A stretch of 51,610 bases of DNA from Planctomycetota bacterium (GTDB lineage Bacteria > Planctomycetota > UBA8742 > UBA2392), in the NCBI GenBank assembly GCA_015075515.1, contig JABTUE010000002.1:725478-777087 (forward strand), read 5' to 3'. The notes under the pieces were generated by a model. The model was not told the DNA's origin and ran no database searches. It saw only the letters and a list, made by a program, of their open reading frames with translations. Below are positions 1-10,190 of the stretch, in pieces. The translations under genes and the position numbers were made by a program. Each line of letters begins with the position of its first letter. Within the stretch, counting starts at the first letter, position 1.

Positions 1-129
1 CTGTACCGCACGCTTGAGGCCAAGCTGCCGGTTTTTGGCGCGCTGGTGATCACGCTGATCGGCGCGGCCATGGTGATGCTGGCGGCCATACGTCTTGGCT
101 GGATAGACCCCAACAGCTTCGCGGTATAA
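1..129 (+). CDS. C-terminal end of a membrane protein (truncated by window)
   Basis: An open frame enters at base 1 and stops at TAA 127-129, giving 42 residues. They include one clear hydrophobic segment (about residues 11-30, VFGALVITLIGAAMVML) and a short polar tail ending in NSFAV. The rest of the gene lies upstream of the window, so the family cannot be named. A C-terminal membrane helix fits an integral membrane protein or a tail-anchored protein. The frame is supported by GC-rich codon use, the hydrophobic segment and the absence of stops, but no homology is visible. Confidence 0.55.
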   Translation: MYRTLEAKLPVFGALVITLIGAAMVMLAAIRLGWIDPNSFAV

Positions 130-146
130 ACTGGGTAACGTATTTC

Positions 147-170
147 CCGGAAGGTCGCCCGAACTTCCGG
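147..170 (+). terminator. Hairpin after the truncated membrane gene
   Basis: Perfect 7-bp arms CCGGAAG/CTTCCGG around a 10-base loop, 18 bases after the stop codon. There is no T-tract, so it is only a possible terminator or processing hairpin. Confidence 0.3.
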
Positions 171-220
171 CGGTGACATTCGTTGTTACCCCTGTTCAAC
201 CCAACCCCGACGGAATGGCC

Positions 221-3211
221 ATGAAGGCGCGACTTCTGCTGCTGCCATTGTCGGCGTTGGCGGCCTTGGCCGCCCTGGCGCTTTGGCTTGGCCTGGAATC
301 CCGGCCCGCCCACGCGCCGTCGGGGCCGACGTCGAACGACGCCGACACGATGGCCCCGAACACCCCCCACGCTGACATATCGCCCGTCACCACGACACCG
401 GCGGTACAGTTGACAATTCCGGCCCTTACGCTGGGTGACCCCGGCCTGACCGCCACGGTTACCAATGACCCGCACAAGGGCGAGGTGTGGCTGCGGATCC
501 TGGATGACGTATCTGGACGACCGCTGGCGCACACTGAGTGCGAACTGTGGGGCGCCTACGTATGGGATCCGGAAGTTCGCCCCGGCGCCAGTTTCAACTT
601 TGAAGGAGATGTGCTCGACAGCAACCTTGATCTCACATCTCCACGGCGCGTCGTCCCACTGCGAGTACAAACCACCGATGCCCAAGGACTGCTGCGGCTC
701 ACCGCGACACCAGCCACACTGGAAGCAAGGTTCTTCGACAACGAAACAAAAAAGGGGCTCCAACCGGAGGGCACTCGCAAGCAGGTTTCAGGGTTTGACG
801 TAGACTTCCCGCCGGATGAGGTCGGGTTTCTGTTCCCTGTTCCACGCCACTGCGAACCGGTTACCGACCCGCTTGACTTGGCCACCCAGATTCTTGACCT
901 GCGCCGGCAACCGTCGGTGCACCCTCTGGATGTCCGTGTGCGGAGAGCACCGATTCTGTCAGGTCGTGTTTTTGACCAAACCGGTGCGCCACTGTCCGGC
1001 GTCAACGTTTTTGCCTTCCCCTTGGAAGTCTCGCCGCGTTTGGGTACGTGGATGTTGTTTCAGGATGCGTTTTATCAAGACATGCGGCACTTCATGTGCC
1101 TGCCCGGTCAGACCCTGGAGTGGTTTCTTGCTGAACACATGCGCGGTTTGCGCAACCCGACACGACATTGCTTGTACGCATCAACCGCGCCCCCACACCA
1201 TCCCGGCGGGACGTCGCGACAACACGAACACAGCGTGCGTGGGTGTGTCCAGGGCGTGACCGGGCCCGATGGATGCTGGGCAATATCCTTGCCGTGTCGC
1301 GGCAAATGGCTGGTTGGCTGCTACCGCCACGACACAACGTACAGCGAGCTTACACGCACCGTGGAGTCCGACACGGAGCTTGAGTTTCGGCTCTCGGTTG
1401 AACCGTTCGGCGCAATAGAAGTTCTGGTTCACTACGACAGCCAGGAAGCAGATGAGCCACTTGAAATGGATCTTGCCGTCACAAGAGTCGGGCCCACCGG
1501 CGTGTTGTTGCCCCTGAGCGATAACGTTGACCGCCTGTTTTGTGCCAAGGCATCCCCAACGGCACCCGCACGTCTTCACATCCTTCGCGTTCCGGCAGGC
1601 CTGTGGAACCTTGCGGTATCGGCTGCAGTCTCGGGTTTCGAAGATTGGCACGACTCGCGTCTGACTCAAGTCGAGGCCGGTCGCACCACACGGGTCGAAT
1701 TTCGGCCCGCACACGTTGCCAATGGAACACTGCGGCCCTTTGTGTATATGGACGGACGGCTGGTGGCTACCGCAAGCTTCTACTCGCGTCATGAAACATC
1801 GGCCGCCTTCAGGCAACATCTCGTGACTGGTACCAACGAACAGCCACCCGAGTGCAAGCTGCCGGCGGGCATTCATCAGCTTTACTTTCAGGGCATGGAG
1901 CCCGTCCAATGCACCATTCACCCCAATGCCACCACAACACTGCGTGTGGATCTGCCTGTGGCGATCGTCGAATTCAGCATCAACACGGAACTGTTCCAGT
2001 TGCTTTGCTGCGACTCGGCCGATACGTGGGTGTGGCTGAACCTGAACGCCGTGGATGAGTGGCGAGATGCCCTCCATCTGACTGCGATCGGTGGTCTCAT
2101 GGACGCCGACAACGAAGAACACGACCGGCTGCAACCCGGCCGGCTGCAAACGTGGCGGTTACCGCCCGGCAATTATCTGTGGGAACTCTGCACGTCGTCC
2201 GAAACGACACTCACCGGGGTACTCAGCGTAAGGGCCGGCCGTAGTGCCGTTCAGTTTGCGCTTCACAACCTGCCCGGCCTTGGAGCAGTCAGAGTGGATC
2301 TGGCGGGATTTACCGACGAAAACCAGCCTGACATCTCCGTTGACGAATTGCTGGTACCGGATTGCCTTTGGCGTGACTGGGAACACTCCGGCAGGTCGGA
2401 ACCATCCATCTTCTATCCGACGCTCGGTCCAGGCCCGGACTGGTACTACGAGGTCAACGTATTCAGGTCCGATCGCAACACCATCTGGCTGGTCACGGGT
2501 TACGGCCGCTCCCTGAGCGTAACCTGCACTTGGTCCGAAGCAGAAACCGATCATCAGGTCACGTACGGTACGGCCGTACCCGGCAAGCTCCAGTTCGCAC
2601 GCCGGGACTCAACCGGCGAAGGTAACCTCGTGTTGACCACACCCGAAAACGATTTCGCCTCATACGACCTGTTGGCCCTGAGCGGCAATCACACAGCCCG
2701 GAAGCTGCGCAAGGATTCCAATCAGTTGCCGCAAGGAACCTGGCACGTCGTGGTTCGGCGATCCACCTGGCTGCCGGACGAAGGTCGAACGTTAGTCGAG
2801 CACGCGGCGGTGGATATTCACCTTGGGGAAGAACTGGAACTTGACTTGGGCCGCCTGCGGTACCATGCCTCGGGACGCCTTGTGGTTCACCTGACGGGGC
2901 GCGGCCGAACAACACCAGGACGTGACCCGTGGTGGGAGTCCGACAAGAGCCTGGAGTTTGCCGACCCTGTTATCGAGCACCTGGATTTCGGCCCATCTCG
3001 TTCGAATCCTGCCAGAGGTCTGGGTCAGCCCAGTCACATAGTTTTCGGCACACCGGGGAACCCGAAAACCATGATATTGGCCTATGACCCTTTGCAACTC
3101 GCGCCGGGACGATATCGGCTGCTGCCCTGGTTCGGCGCCCCGGCCAATCTTGGGCGCGAATTCACAATCCAGCCCGGCCAGACCGTCACGATCACCCTGA
3201 CGGGCGGATAG
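221..3211 (+). CDS. Large membrane-anchored or exported protein with carboxypeptidase-regulatory-like repeats
   Basis: About 996 residues. The N-terminus from ATG 221 has two basic residues and then a long hydrophobic run (LLLLPLSALAALAALALWLG), which reads as a signal peptide or signal anchor; a Ser/Thr/Pro-rich linker follows. Near residues 245-265 the phrase SGRVFDQTGAPLSGVNVFAF matches the carboxypeptidase-regulatory-like beta-sandwich pattern, and the phrase VQGVTGPDGCW suggests another such unit. The rest is beta-rich with many scattered Cys residues, suggesting an extracytoplasmic protein with disulfides. The start is uncertain: ATG 215 is in frame two codons earlier and GTG 173 is farther up; none has a strong ribosome-binding site. 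Codon use is visibly less GC-rich than in the neighbours, hinting at faster evolution or transfer. No enzymatic motif is recognised and the function is unknown. Confidence 0.75.
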   Translation: MKARLLLLPLSALAALAALALWLGLESRPAHAPSGPTSNDADTMAPNTPHADISPVTTTPAVQLTIPALTLGDPGLTATVTNDPHKGEVWLRILDDVSGRPLAHTECELWGAYVWDPEVRPGASFNFEGDVLDSNLDLTSPRRVVPLRVQTTDAQGLLRLTATPATLEARFFDNETKKGLQPEGTRKQVSGFDVDFPPDEVGFLFPVPRHCEPVTDPLDLATQILDLRRQPSVHPLDVRVRRAPILSGRVFDQTGAPLSGVNVFAFPLEVSPRLGTWMLFQDAFYQDMRHFMCLPGQTLEWFLAEHMRGLRNPTRHCLYASTAPPHHPGGTSRQHEHSVRGCVQGVTGPDGCWAISLPCRGKWLVGCYRHDTTYSELTRTVESDTELEFRLSVEPFGAIEVLVHYDSQEADEPLEMDLAVTRVGPTGVLLPLSDNVDRLFCAKASPTAPARLHILRVPAGLWNLAVSAAVSGFEDWHDSRLTQVEAGRTTRVEFRPAHVANGTLRPFVYMDGRLVATASFYSRHETSAAFRQHLVTGTNEQPPECKLPAGIHQLYFQGMEPVQCTIHPNATTTLRVDLPVAIVEFSINTELFQLLCCDSADTWVWLNLNAVDEWRDALHLTAIGGLMDADNEEHDRLQPGRLQTWRLPPGNYLWELCTSSETTLTGVLSVRAGRSAVQFALHNLPGLGAVRVDLAGFTDENQPDISVDELLVPDCLWRDWEHSGRSEPSIFYPTLGPGPDWYYEVNVFRSDRNTIWLVTGYGRSLSVTCTWSEAETDHQVTYGTAVPGKLQFARRDSTGEGNLVLTTPENDFASYDLLALSGNHTARKLRKDSNQLPQGTWHVVVRRSTWLPDEGRTLVEHAAVDIHLGEELELDLGRLRYHASGRLVVHLTGRGRTTPGRDPWWESDKSLEFADPVIEHLDFGPSRSNPARGLGQPSHIVFGTPGNPKTMILAYDPLQLAPGRYRLLPWFGAPANLGREFTIQPGQTVTITLTGG

Positions 3212-3232
3212 CCCGACCGCCCAACCCGGCAC

Positions 3233-3261
3233 TTGACGCGCAGCGGCCCGGTTCATACTCT
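3233..3261 (+). promoter_or_regulatory. Candidate promoter for the TetR gene
   Basis: TTGACG (3233-3238), a 17-base spacer, then TACTCT (3256-3261), about 30 bases before ATG 3291. The -35 is good and the -10 is weak. Confidence 0.4.
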
Positions 3262-3290
3262 TGCGTAAGGTTTTTGAACGAGTGGTCAAA

Positions 3291-3917
3291 ATGGCCAAGG
3301 CCGCCATGCCGTCCGCCGAACGCCGCGAACGCAAAACGCGCATGAAGCGCGAGGCCATTCTGCGTTCCGCCGCCGCCGCGTTCCGGCGCAAGGGCTTTCA
3401 CGGCACCAGCATGGAAGACATCAGCGAAGCCCTGCTGATGACCAAGGGCAGCCTGTACTACTACTTCACCGACAAGGAAGAAATCCTTTACGCCTGCCAC
3501 GACTTCAGCCTCGACCGCGTGCTTGAGACCACCCGGCGCGTGATGGAAGAACAGAAGGGCGCGCCGGCGGCGGAAAAGCTCGCGGCGCTGATTGACGCGC
3601 TGGTACACGTGATGATTGACGACCTGCAGGGCTCGGCGCTGGCGCTTGACTTCAGCGTACTGCGCGACGAACCGCTGCAGAAAATCATTGCCCGCCGCGA
3701 CCAGTTCGAACGCGCCATGCGCACTGTCATCCACGAAGGCGTCAAATCAGGCCAGTTCCGCAAGACCGACCCCAAACTGGCCAGCTTTGCGATCCTGGGC
3801 GCGATCAACTGGATCAGCAAGTGGTACCGCCCTGACGGCACGTTTACGGCAAGCGACATCGCCCGCATGTACGCCGACCTGTTTGTCGAGGGCCTGAAAA
3901 AGGGAAATGTCTCCTGA
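3291..3917 (+). CDS. TetR/AcrR family transcriptional regulator
   Basis: 208 residues from ATG 3291; a TTG at 3261 is a longer alternative. After a basic N-terminus comes the TetR helix-turn-helix: an ILRSAAAAFRRKGFHGTSM stretch (about residues 23-41), then ISEALLMTKGSLYYYFTDKEEIL (split here as recognition helix 'TKGSLYYYFTDKEE', about 51-64). The C-terminal helical part would bind a small ligand and form the dimer. The next gene, a BoxB-like acyl-CoA oxygenase, begins 76 bases downstream on the same strand. By analogy with TetR regulators of aromatic acyl-CoA and fatty-acid degradation, it may repress that gene in response to a CoA thioester. That role is inference from position; the family assignment is firm. 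Confidence 0.9.
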   Translation: MAKAAMPSAERRERKTRMKREAILRSAAAAFRRKGFHGTSMEDISEALLMTKGSLYYYFTDKEEILYACHDFSLDRVLETTRRVMEEQKGAPAAEKLAALIDALVHVMIDDLQGSALALDFSVLRDEPLQKIIARRDQFERAMRTVIHEGVKSGQFRKTDPKLASFAILGAINWISKWYRPDGTFTASDIARMYADLFVEGLKKGNVS

Positions 3918-3993
3918 AACTAAGGAAACCGCGCGCCTGTGTTGCGGCAGTGAACACAGAACGCGGAACCGCAGCAAAGAACTGGAGTTCACC

Positions 3994-5187
3994 ATGCAAG
4001 TCATCCGCAACATCGGCACCTTCAGTGACTGGATGGATTACCTGAAGGAGTGGCAACGCGACATCGGCGTCAAGATCGAGGACGCCGAGAACTTCATCAT
4101 GACCCCGATCTATGACGAAAAGATCGCGCCCGAAATCGAGTTCGGCGACTTCAAGGGCCAGCCCAAGTGGGACCGCGTCACGCAAATCCCGACCCAGAAC
4201 ATGCGCGACGCGCTGCTGGCGCTAACCTACGTGCAGGGCGACACTGAATTCGCCAGTGTCGAGCAGCAGCGCCGCCTGCTGGAAAGCGTGCCCCACGACT
4301 ACGACCGTTACGCCGCCGTGCGCATCATGCTTGAGGAAATCCGCCACGGCCTGCAGATGTGCCACATTCTGGTCGAGCACTTCGGCCAAAGCGGCAAGAT
4401 CGAAGCCCGCAAGCTGCTGGAACGCCGCGCCCGCGAGGCCTTCCCCGATACCAAAAACCCGCGCCTGCTGGGCGCCTTCAACGAGGCCGTAGACAACTGG
4501 CTGGACTTCTACGCCTACACCTGCTTTGTGGACCGCGACGGCAAGTTCCAGTTGGGCATGCTCAAGCCCTGCGGCTTCTCGCCGCTGGCCCGCAGCGCCG
4601 GGCCCATGCTGCGCGAAGAAGCCTTTCACCTGGGCAGCGGCAACGACGGCCTGACACGCATCGTCAAGGCCGGACGCATTCCGGTGCCGGTGCTGCAGAA
4701 GTTTTTCAACAAGTGGATTTCCTGCGCCATGGACCTGTTCGGCAAGGACGAAAGCAGCACCGCCGAATGGGGCTACGTTTGGGGTTTCAAGGCACGCTTT
4801 GACGAAGAGCAGCAGCGCAAGCAGGGCAACCTTGACCCCGACCGCAAGGAACTGAATCACCACAACCGCATGCTGTACCACAAGGAAGTGGCCGACATCG
4901 TCTCGCGCCTGAACAGCTTCATTCCCGGGGAACCCAAGCTTTTCATGCCTGACGAAAAGTACCACCGCGCCATCGGCCGCTGGGCCAACCAGCCTTTCAG
5001 CGTCAAGGGCGAAAAACTCACCGAAGAACAGTACCAGCAGCACCTCAAGGACACCCTGCCATCCGAGGACGATTACAAGCTGCTGGCGGACATCTTCAAG
5101 GATCCCAGGTGGATCGAGGCCAAGCCCCTGCCCAAGGACCTGTGGGGCTACCAGGAAAACATCCGCAAGGCCACGCTGGGCAAGTAG
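3994..5187 (+). CDS. BoxB-like di-iron oxygenase (benzoyl-CoA 2,3-epoxidase family)
   Basis: 397 residues; ATG 3994 has GGAG 7 bases upstream. The sequence aligns with the oxygenase component of benzoyl-CoA 2,3-epoxidase (BoxB). GDTEFASVEQQ (82-92) is nearly the same in BoxB, LEEIRH (113-118) and REEAFH (207-212) are the two ExxH motifs, and LGAFNE and FVDRDGKFQL are also shared. The six iron ligands can be placed at E85, E115, H118, D180, E209 and H212, which keep the spacing I remember for BoxB. The family epoxidises an aromatic CoA thioester with O2, using electrons from the reductase BoxA; the product is hydrolysed by BoxC. The protein is shorter than usual BoxB (about 470 aa), mainly at the N-terminus. 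No boxA or boxC lies nearby, so the substrate and electron donor are unknown. It probably shares a transcript with the upstream TetR gene. Confidence 0.88.
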   Translation: MQVIRNIGTFSDWMDYLKEWQRDIGVKIEDAENFIMTPIYDEKIAPEIEFGDFKGQPKWDRVTQIPTQNMRDALLALTYVQGDTEFASVEQQRRLLESVPHDYDRYAAVRIMLEEIRHGLQMCHILVEHFGQSGKIEARKLLERRAREAFPDTKNPRLLGAFNEAVDNWLDFYAYTCFVDRDGKFQLGMLKPCGFSPLARSAGPMLREEAFHLGSGNDGLTRIVKAGRIPVPVLQKFFNKWISCAMDLFGKDESSTAEWGYVWGFKARFDEEQQRKQGNLDPDRKELNHHNRMLYHKEVADIVSRLNSFIPGEPKLFMPDEKYHRAIGRWANQPFSVKGEKLTEEQYQQHLKDTLPSEDDYKLLADIFKDPRWIEAKPLPKDLWGYQENIRKATLGK

Positions 5188-5218
5188 GCAGCGTGTGTCC
5201 CGTTGTGCATTCAAAAAA

Positions 5219-5251
5219 ACGCCGGCCGGGGATTAGCCCCCCGGCCGGCGT
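5219..5251 (-). terminator. Strong GC hairpin between BoxB-like gene and katG
   Basis: Perfect 13-bp arms (ACGCCGGCCGGGG/CCCCGGCCGGCGT) with a 7-base loop. An A-run (AAAAAAA) precedes it on the plus strand, so the U-tract follows the stem only on the minus strand. It may still end the plus-strand BoxB transcript as a bidirectional or imperfect terminator. Confidence 0.7.
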
Positions 5252-5259
5252 CGTTGTAA

Positions 5260-7470
<2,211 letters not shown>

Positions 7471-7491
7471 CCACAACAACAACACCGGCAA

Positions 7492-7515
7492 AGGGGCGAC
7501 ATACACGTCGCCCCT
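7492..7515. terminator. Hairpin between convergent katG and the TPR array
   Basis: Perfect 9-bp arms AGGGGCGAC/GTCGCCCCT with a 6-base loop, placed between the ends of two convergent genes. It overlaps the stop codon of the last TPR gene by two bases. No clear T-tract on either side. Confidence 0.55.
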
Positions 7516-9073
7516 ACTTGCTTTCCGGCTCGTCAAATGGCGGCACGCCGGCCCTGGCGCAGGCCTCGCGCATGGCCAGCCGCTTGTGTTCCAGAACTGA
7601 AAGAACATTGAGCTGGCGCAGTCGAGATGCGCCTTCGCGCCAGCACGCTTGTGCCTGCTCGTGTCGCCCTTGGCCAAGCAGACTGAGAGCATAGTTGCAC
7701 TGAACGTTGGCGGCAAATCGGTGGTTTTCTGATCTCTGAAGCACATCTATAGCTTGTCGGTACAGCCTGCCGGCTTCCTCAAACTGACCTATGTCCCGGT
7801 AGATGCCCGCAAGATTGCCCAGGCTGATTCCTTCGCCCCGCACGTCCTTCACTGCACGATTCACCTCCAGGGCCTGACCGAACATGGTTATGGCCGCATC
7901 GGATCGTCCGGTCTCATGGTACACGTTGGCCAGATTGCCCAGCGTCGTTCCTTCGTAACGACGATCCCTTACCTCGCGATGCAAGGCCAGGGCCTGCCCG
8001 AATGTTTCTTCGGCGGCTTCAACCCTGCCGGATTCTTTGTAAAGCAACCCCAAGTTGGCCAACGCAATGCCATGGTAGCGCCGGTCGCCTGCTTCAACGT
8101 GAATTGACACGGCTTCCAAGAAGGTGCGCTCGGCGGCCTCGTCGCGCTCAAGGTCGCGATAGAGGTTGGCCAGACTGGCCAGCGTCACGCCCTCAACGCG
8201 CCGATTTCCCACTTGTCGGTGGATCTCAAGGGCTTGAACAAAACACTTCTCCGCTGCATCGGCGCGCCCAGAGTCCTGGTACAGGACAGCCAGGTTGTTC
8301 AGGGTGATACCTTCGTTGCGGCGATTGCCCGTTGCCCGGTGAATCGCCAAGGACGACTCGTACAACTGCTCTGCCTCGGTCACTCGCCCGGTCTGGCGGT
8401 AAAGGATGGCCAGACTGCTCAGGGTCGCGCCCTCTGAGCGCGCGTCGCTGGCTTCCCGATGCGCGGCCAGGGCTCGCTGGTATGTTTGCTCTGCCTCTTC
8501 GACACGACCGGTTTCATACAGCAGGCCGGCTAGACTGTTCAGGGCCCTGCCCTCAACGCACCGGTTGCCCGACTTGCCCGCGAGAGTCAGCGCTTCCAAC
8601 AGAATCGGCTCGGCTTCACTGATGCGCCCGACAGACCTGAATACACCGCCAAGTCGACGAACAGCTTCGGCATGTACGCCGTCCACCGACAGCGAGGCAA
8701 ACACCCGCCAAGCCTGGATGGCCGCCTCAGCTTGAAAGGTGTTTTCGCCGTGTTCTGCAGCGCGGCGCAAGTACAGCTTCAACAGCGGCAGCATTGTCTG
8801 CCTTTCGCCTGCATGGCCTGTTTGTGCCAGGCTTAAGTGTTTGGCCAACTCGTGGGCAATACCGTCCGTAGGATGAGGCAGGGTGCCAACCGTGGAATGC
8901 GCTTCTGGCGAGTCCAGCGGCGGCAGCTCGGGGGCGCGGCCGCCAAAGGCTTTCTCAATCAGGTGAAACGCCAGCGCGTGCAGTTTGGCCCGATCGCCTG
9001 GCAATTGCAGTTCATAGGCCGCGTCGCGCAGCAGCGCGTGGCGAAACAGATAGGCTGTTTCGCCACTGGTCAT
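7514..9073 (-). CDS. TPR array gene 8 (last): orphan STAND-type helical segment plus TPRs
   Basis: 519 residues, the longest of the array. Residues 1-50 carry the shared family head AYLFRHALLRDAAYELQLP, with DRAKLHALAF and AFGGRAPE following. This segment normally sits just behind the NTPase in STAND or adenylate-cyclase-type ATPases, but no NTPase is present here. About nine 40-residue TPRs follow (pattern RRxEGxxLxNLAxxYxxxGRxxxAExxYxxALxIH), then a W-containing last helix pair (CWREGASRLRQL) and the conserved tail ACARAGVPPFDE. The start codon overlaps the stop of gene 7 as ATGA, so translation is coupled. It is cytoplasmic, with no signal or membrane segment. It likely acts in protein-protein binding; the partner is unknown. 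Confidence 0.85.
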   Translation of the reverse strand: MTSGETAYLFRHALLRDAAYELQLPGDRAKLHALAFHLIEKAFGGRAPELPPLDSPEAHSTVGTLPHPTDGIAHELAKHLSLAQTGHAGERQTMLPLLKLYLRRAAEHGENTFQAEAAIQAWRVFASLSVDGVHAEAVRRLGGVFRSVGRISEAEPILLEALTLAGKSGNRCVEGRALNSLAGLLYETGRVEEAEQTYQRALAAHREASDARSEGATLSSLAILYRQTGRVTEAEQLYESSLAIHRATGNRRNEGITLNNLAVLYQDSGRADAAEKCFVQALEIHRQVGNRRVEGVTLASLANLYRDLERDEAAERTFLEAVSIHVEAGDRRYHGIALANLGLLYKESGRVEAAEETFGQALALHREVRDRRYEGTTLGNLANVYHETGRSDAAITMFGQALEVNRAVKDVRGEGISLGNLAGIYRDIGQFEEAGRLYRQAIDVLQRSENHRFAANVQCNYALSLLGQGRHEQAQACWREGASRLRQLNVLSVLEHKRLAMREACARAGVPPFDEPESK

Positions 9074-10134
9074 GGCGCGGCCTCATCCAGTGGCGGCACA
9101 CCGGCCCTGGCGCAGGCCTGCTTCATGGCCTCGCGCTTGCGCTCAAGTTCGCCGGTGTCGGCAAGTTCTCGCAGAATGGCCGCGCCTTCGCGCCAGCGTT
9201 CGCGGGCTTGCTGGTGGCGGCCTTGTGTCAGCAGGCAAAGGGCGTAGTCGCATTCATGGGCGCCCTCGAAGCGCCGGTTGCCCACTTCGCGATGAATCGC
9301 CAGGGCTTGCTCATAGGTCTGCTCGGCCTGCTCCACGCGACCGGTTTCGTGATAGACAGCTGCCAGGTTGCCCAGGGCGATGCCCTCGAAACGCCGGTTG
9401 CCGACTTCGCGATGAATCGCCAGGGCTTGCTCGTACGTCTGCTCGGCCTGCTCCACGCGCCCGGTTTCGCGATAGACAACTGCCAGGTTGCCCAGGGCCA
9501 TGCCCTCGAAACGCCGGTTGCCGACTTCGCGGTGAATCGCCAGCGCCTGCTCGTGCGTCCGCTCGGCCTGCTCCACCCGCCCGGTATCGCGATAGACATT
9601 TGCCAGGTTGCCCAGGGCCACGCCCTCAAAGCGCCGGTTGCCGACTTCCCGTGCAATCGCCAGGGACTGCGTAAACGCGCTTTGCGCTGCCACGGGCTGG
9701 CCGGCCTGAAGGAGTACGGCACCCGCGCGGCGATGACATTCGCCCCTTGCAGCGCCGGCCACAAGTTCGGACAGCGCTTGCCAGGCCTGCGCCGAAGCCT
9801 GCCCATGAAACGCGCGCTCCAGGTACTCGGCCGCGCGGTGCAGATAAAGCCTGTAAAGCGCGGGCGGCACGCCCGCGCCCTCACCCTCGCCGCCCCCGGC
9901 AAGGCGCGAGTGCTCGGCCAGTTCGGCGGCGATGCTGTCGGTGCGGTGGGGCGGACAGGGTGGCGGGTCAATCGTGTCCAGTGGGGGCGGCATGGGCGCT
10001 CTGCCGCCAAAGGCTTCTTCAATGAAATAGAACGCCAACTCATGCAGCCGCGCGCGGTCGGCGGGCAGTTGCAGATCATAGGCCGCGTCGCGCAGCAGCG
10101 CGTGGCGGAACAGATAGGCCGTCTCGGCTTGCAT
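9070..10134 (-). CDS. TPR array gene 7: orphan STAND-type helical segment plus TPRs
   Basis: 354 residues from ATG 10134, which matches the start position of all other family members (MQAETAYLFRHALLRDAAY). An in-frame TTG at 10194 overlaps the previous stop but would add 20 unrelated residues. The head is followed by AFGGRAPMPPPLD, a helical region, four near-identical 40-residue TPRs built on HREVGNRRFEG and GNLAxVYxETGRVEQAEQTYEQALAI, then RWREGAAILREL and the tail ACARAGVPPLDE. The first third is identical to gene 5, while the TPR part differs. A TACAAT box lies 6 bases before the ATG. The near-perfect TPR copies suggest recent repeat homogenisation. Confidence 0.85.
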   Translation of the reverse strand: MQAETAYLFRHALLRDAAYDLQLPADRARLHELAFYFIEEAFGGRAPMPPPLDTIDPPPCPPHRTDSIAAELAEHSRLAGGGEGEGAGVPPALYRLYLHRAAEYLERAFHGQASAQAWQALSELVAGAARGECHRRAGAVLLQAGQPVAAQSAFTQSLAIAREVGNRRFEGVALGNLANVYRDTGRVEQAERTHEQALAIHREVGNRRFEGMALGNLAVVYRETGRVEQAEQTYEQALAIHREVGNRRFEGIALGNLAAVYHETGRVEQAEQTYEQALAIHREVGNRRFEGAHECDYALCLLTQGRHQQARERWREGAAILRELADTGELERKREAMKQACARAGVPPLDEAAP

Positions 10135-10140
10135 GGCGGC

Positions 10141-10146
10141 ATTGTA
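10141..10146 (-). promoter_or_regulatory. -10-like box of TPR gene 7 (leaderless pattern)
   Basis: TACAAT on the minus strand, exactly 6 bases before ATG 10134, inside the 56-base gap after gene 6. No ribosome-binding site and only a weak -35. Confidence 0.45.
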
Positions 10147-10190
10147 TTGGCACCCCCGCGCGACTGTCTGCTGAAACAATCCGCCGAAAT

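Noticed and set aside
3907..3993. Longer start of the BoxB-like gene at ATG 3907, overlapping the TetR stop
   Set aside because: The added 29 residues have no counterpart in BoxB-like proteins, and ATG 3994 has a GGAG site at the right distance.
9250..9650. Regular 120-bp repeats with conserved blocks that look like a CRISPR-type array
   Set aside because: The period is exactly 40 codons in frame and encodes TPRs (GNLAxVYxETGRVEQAE). The 'spacers' are coding and similar to each other, and no cas gene is present.
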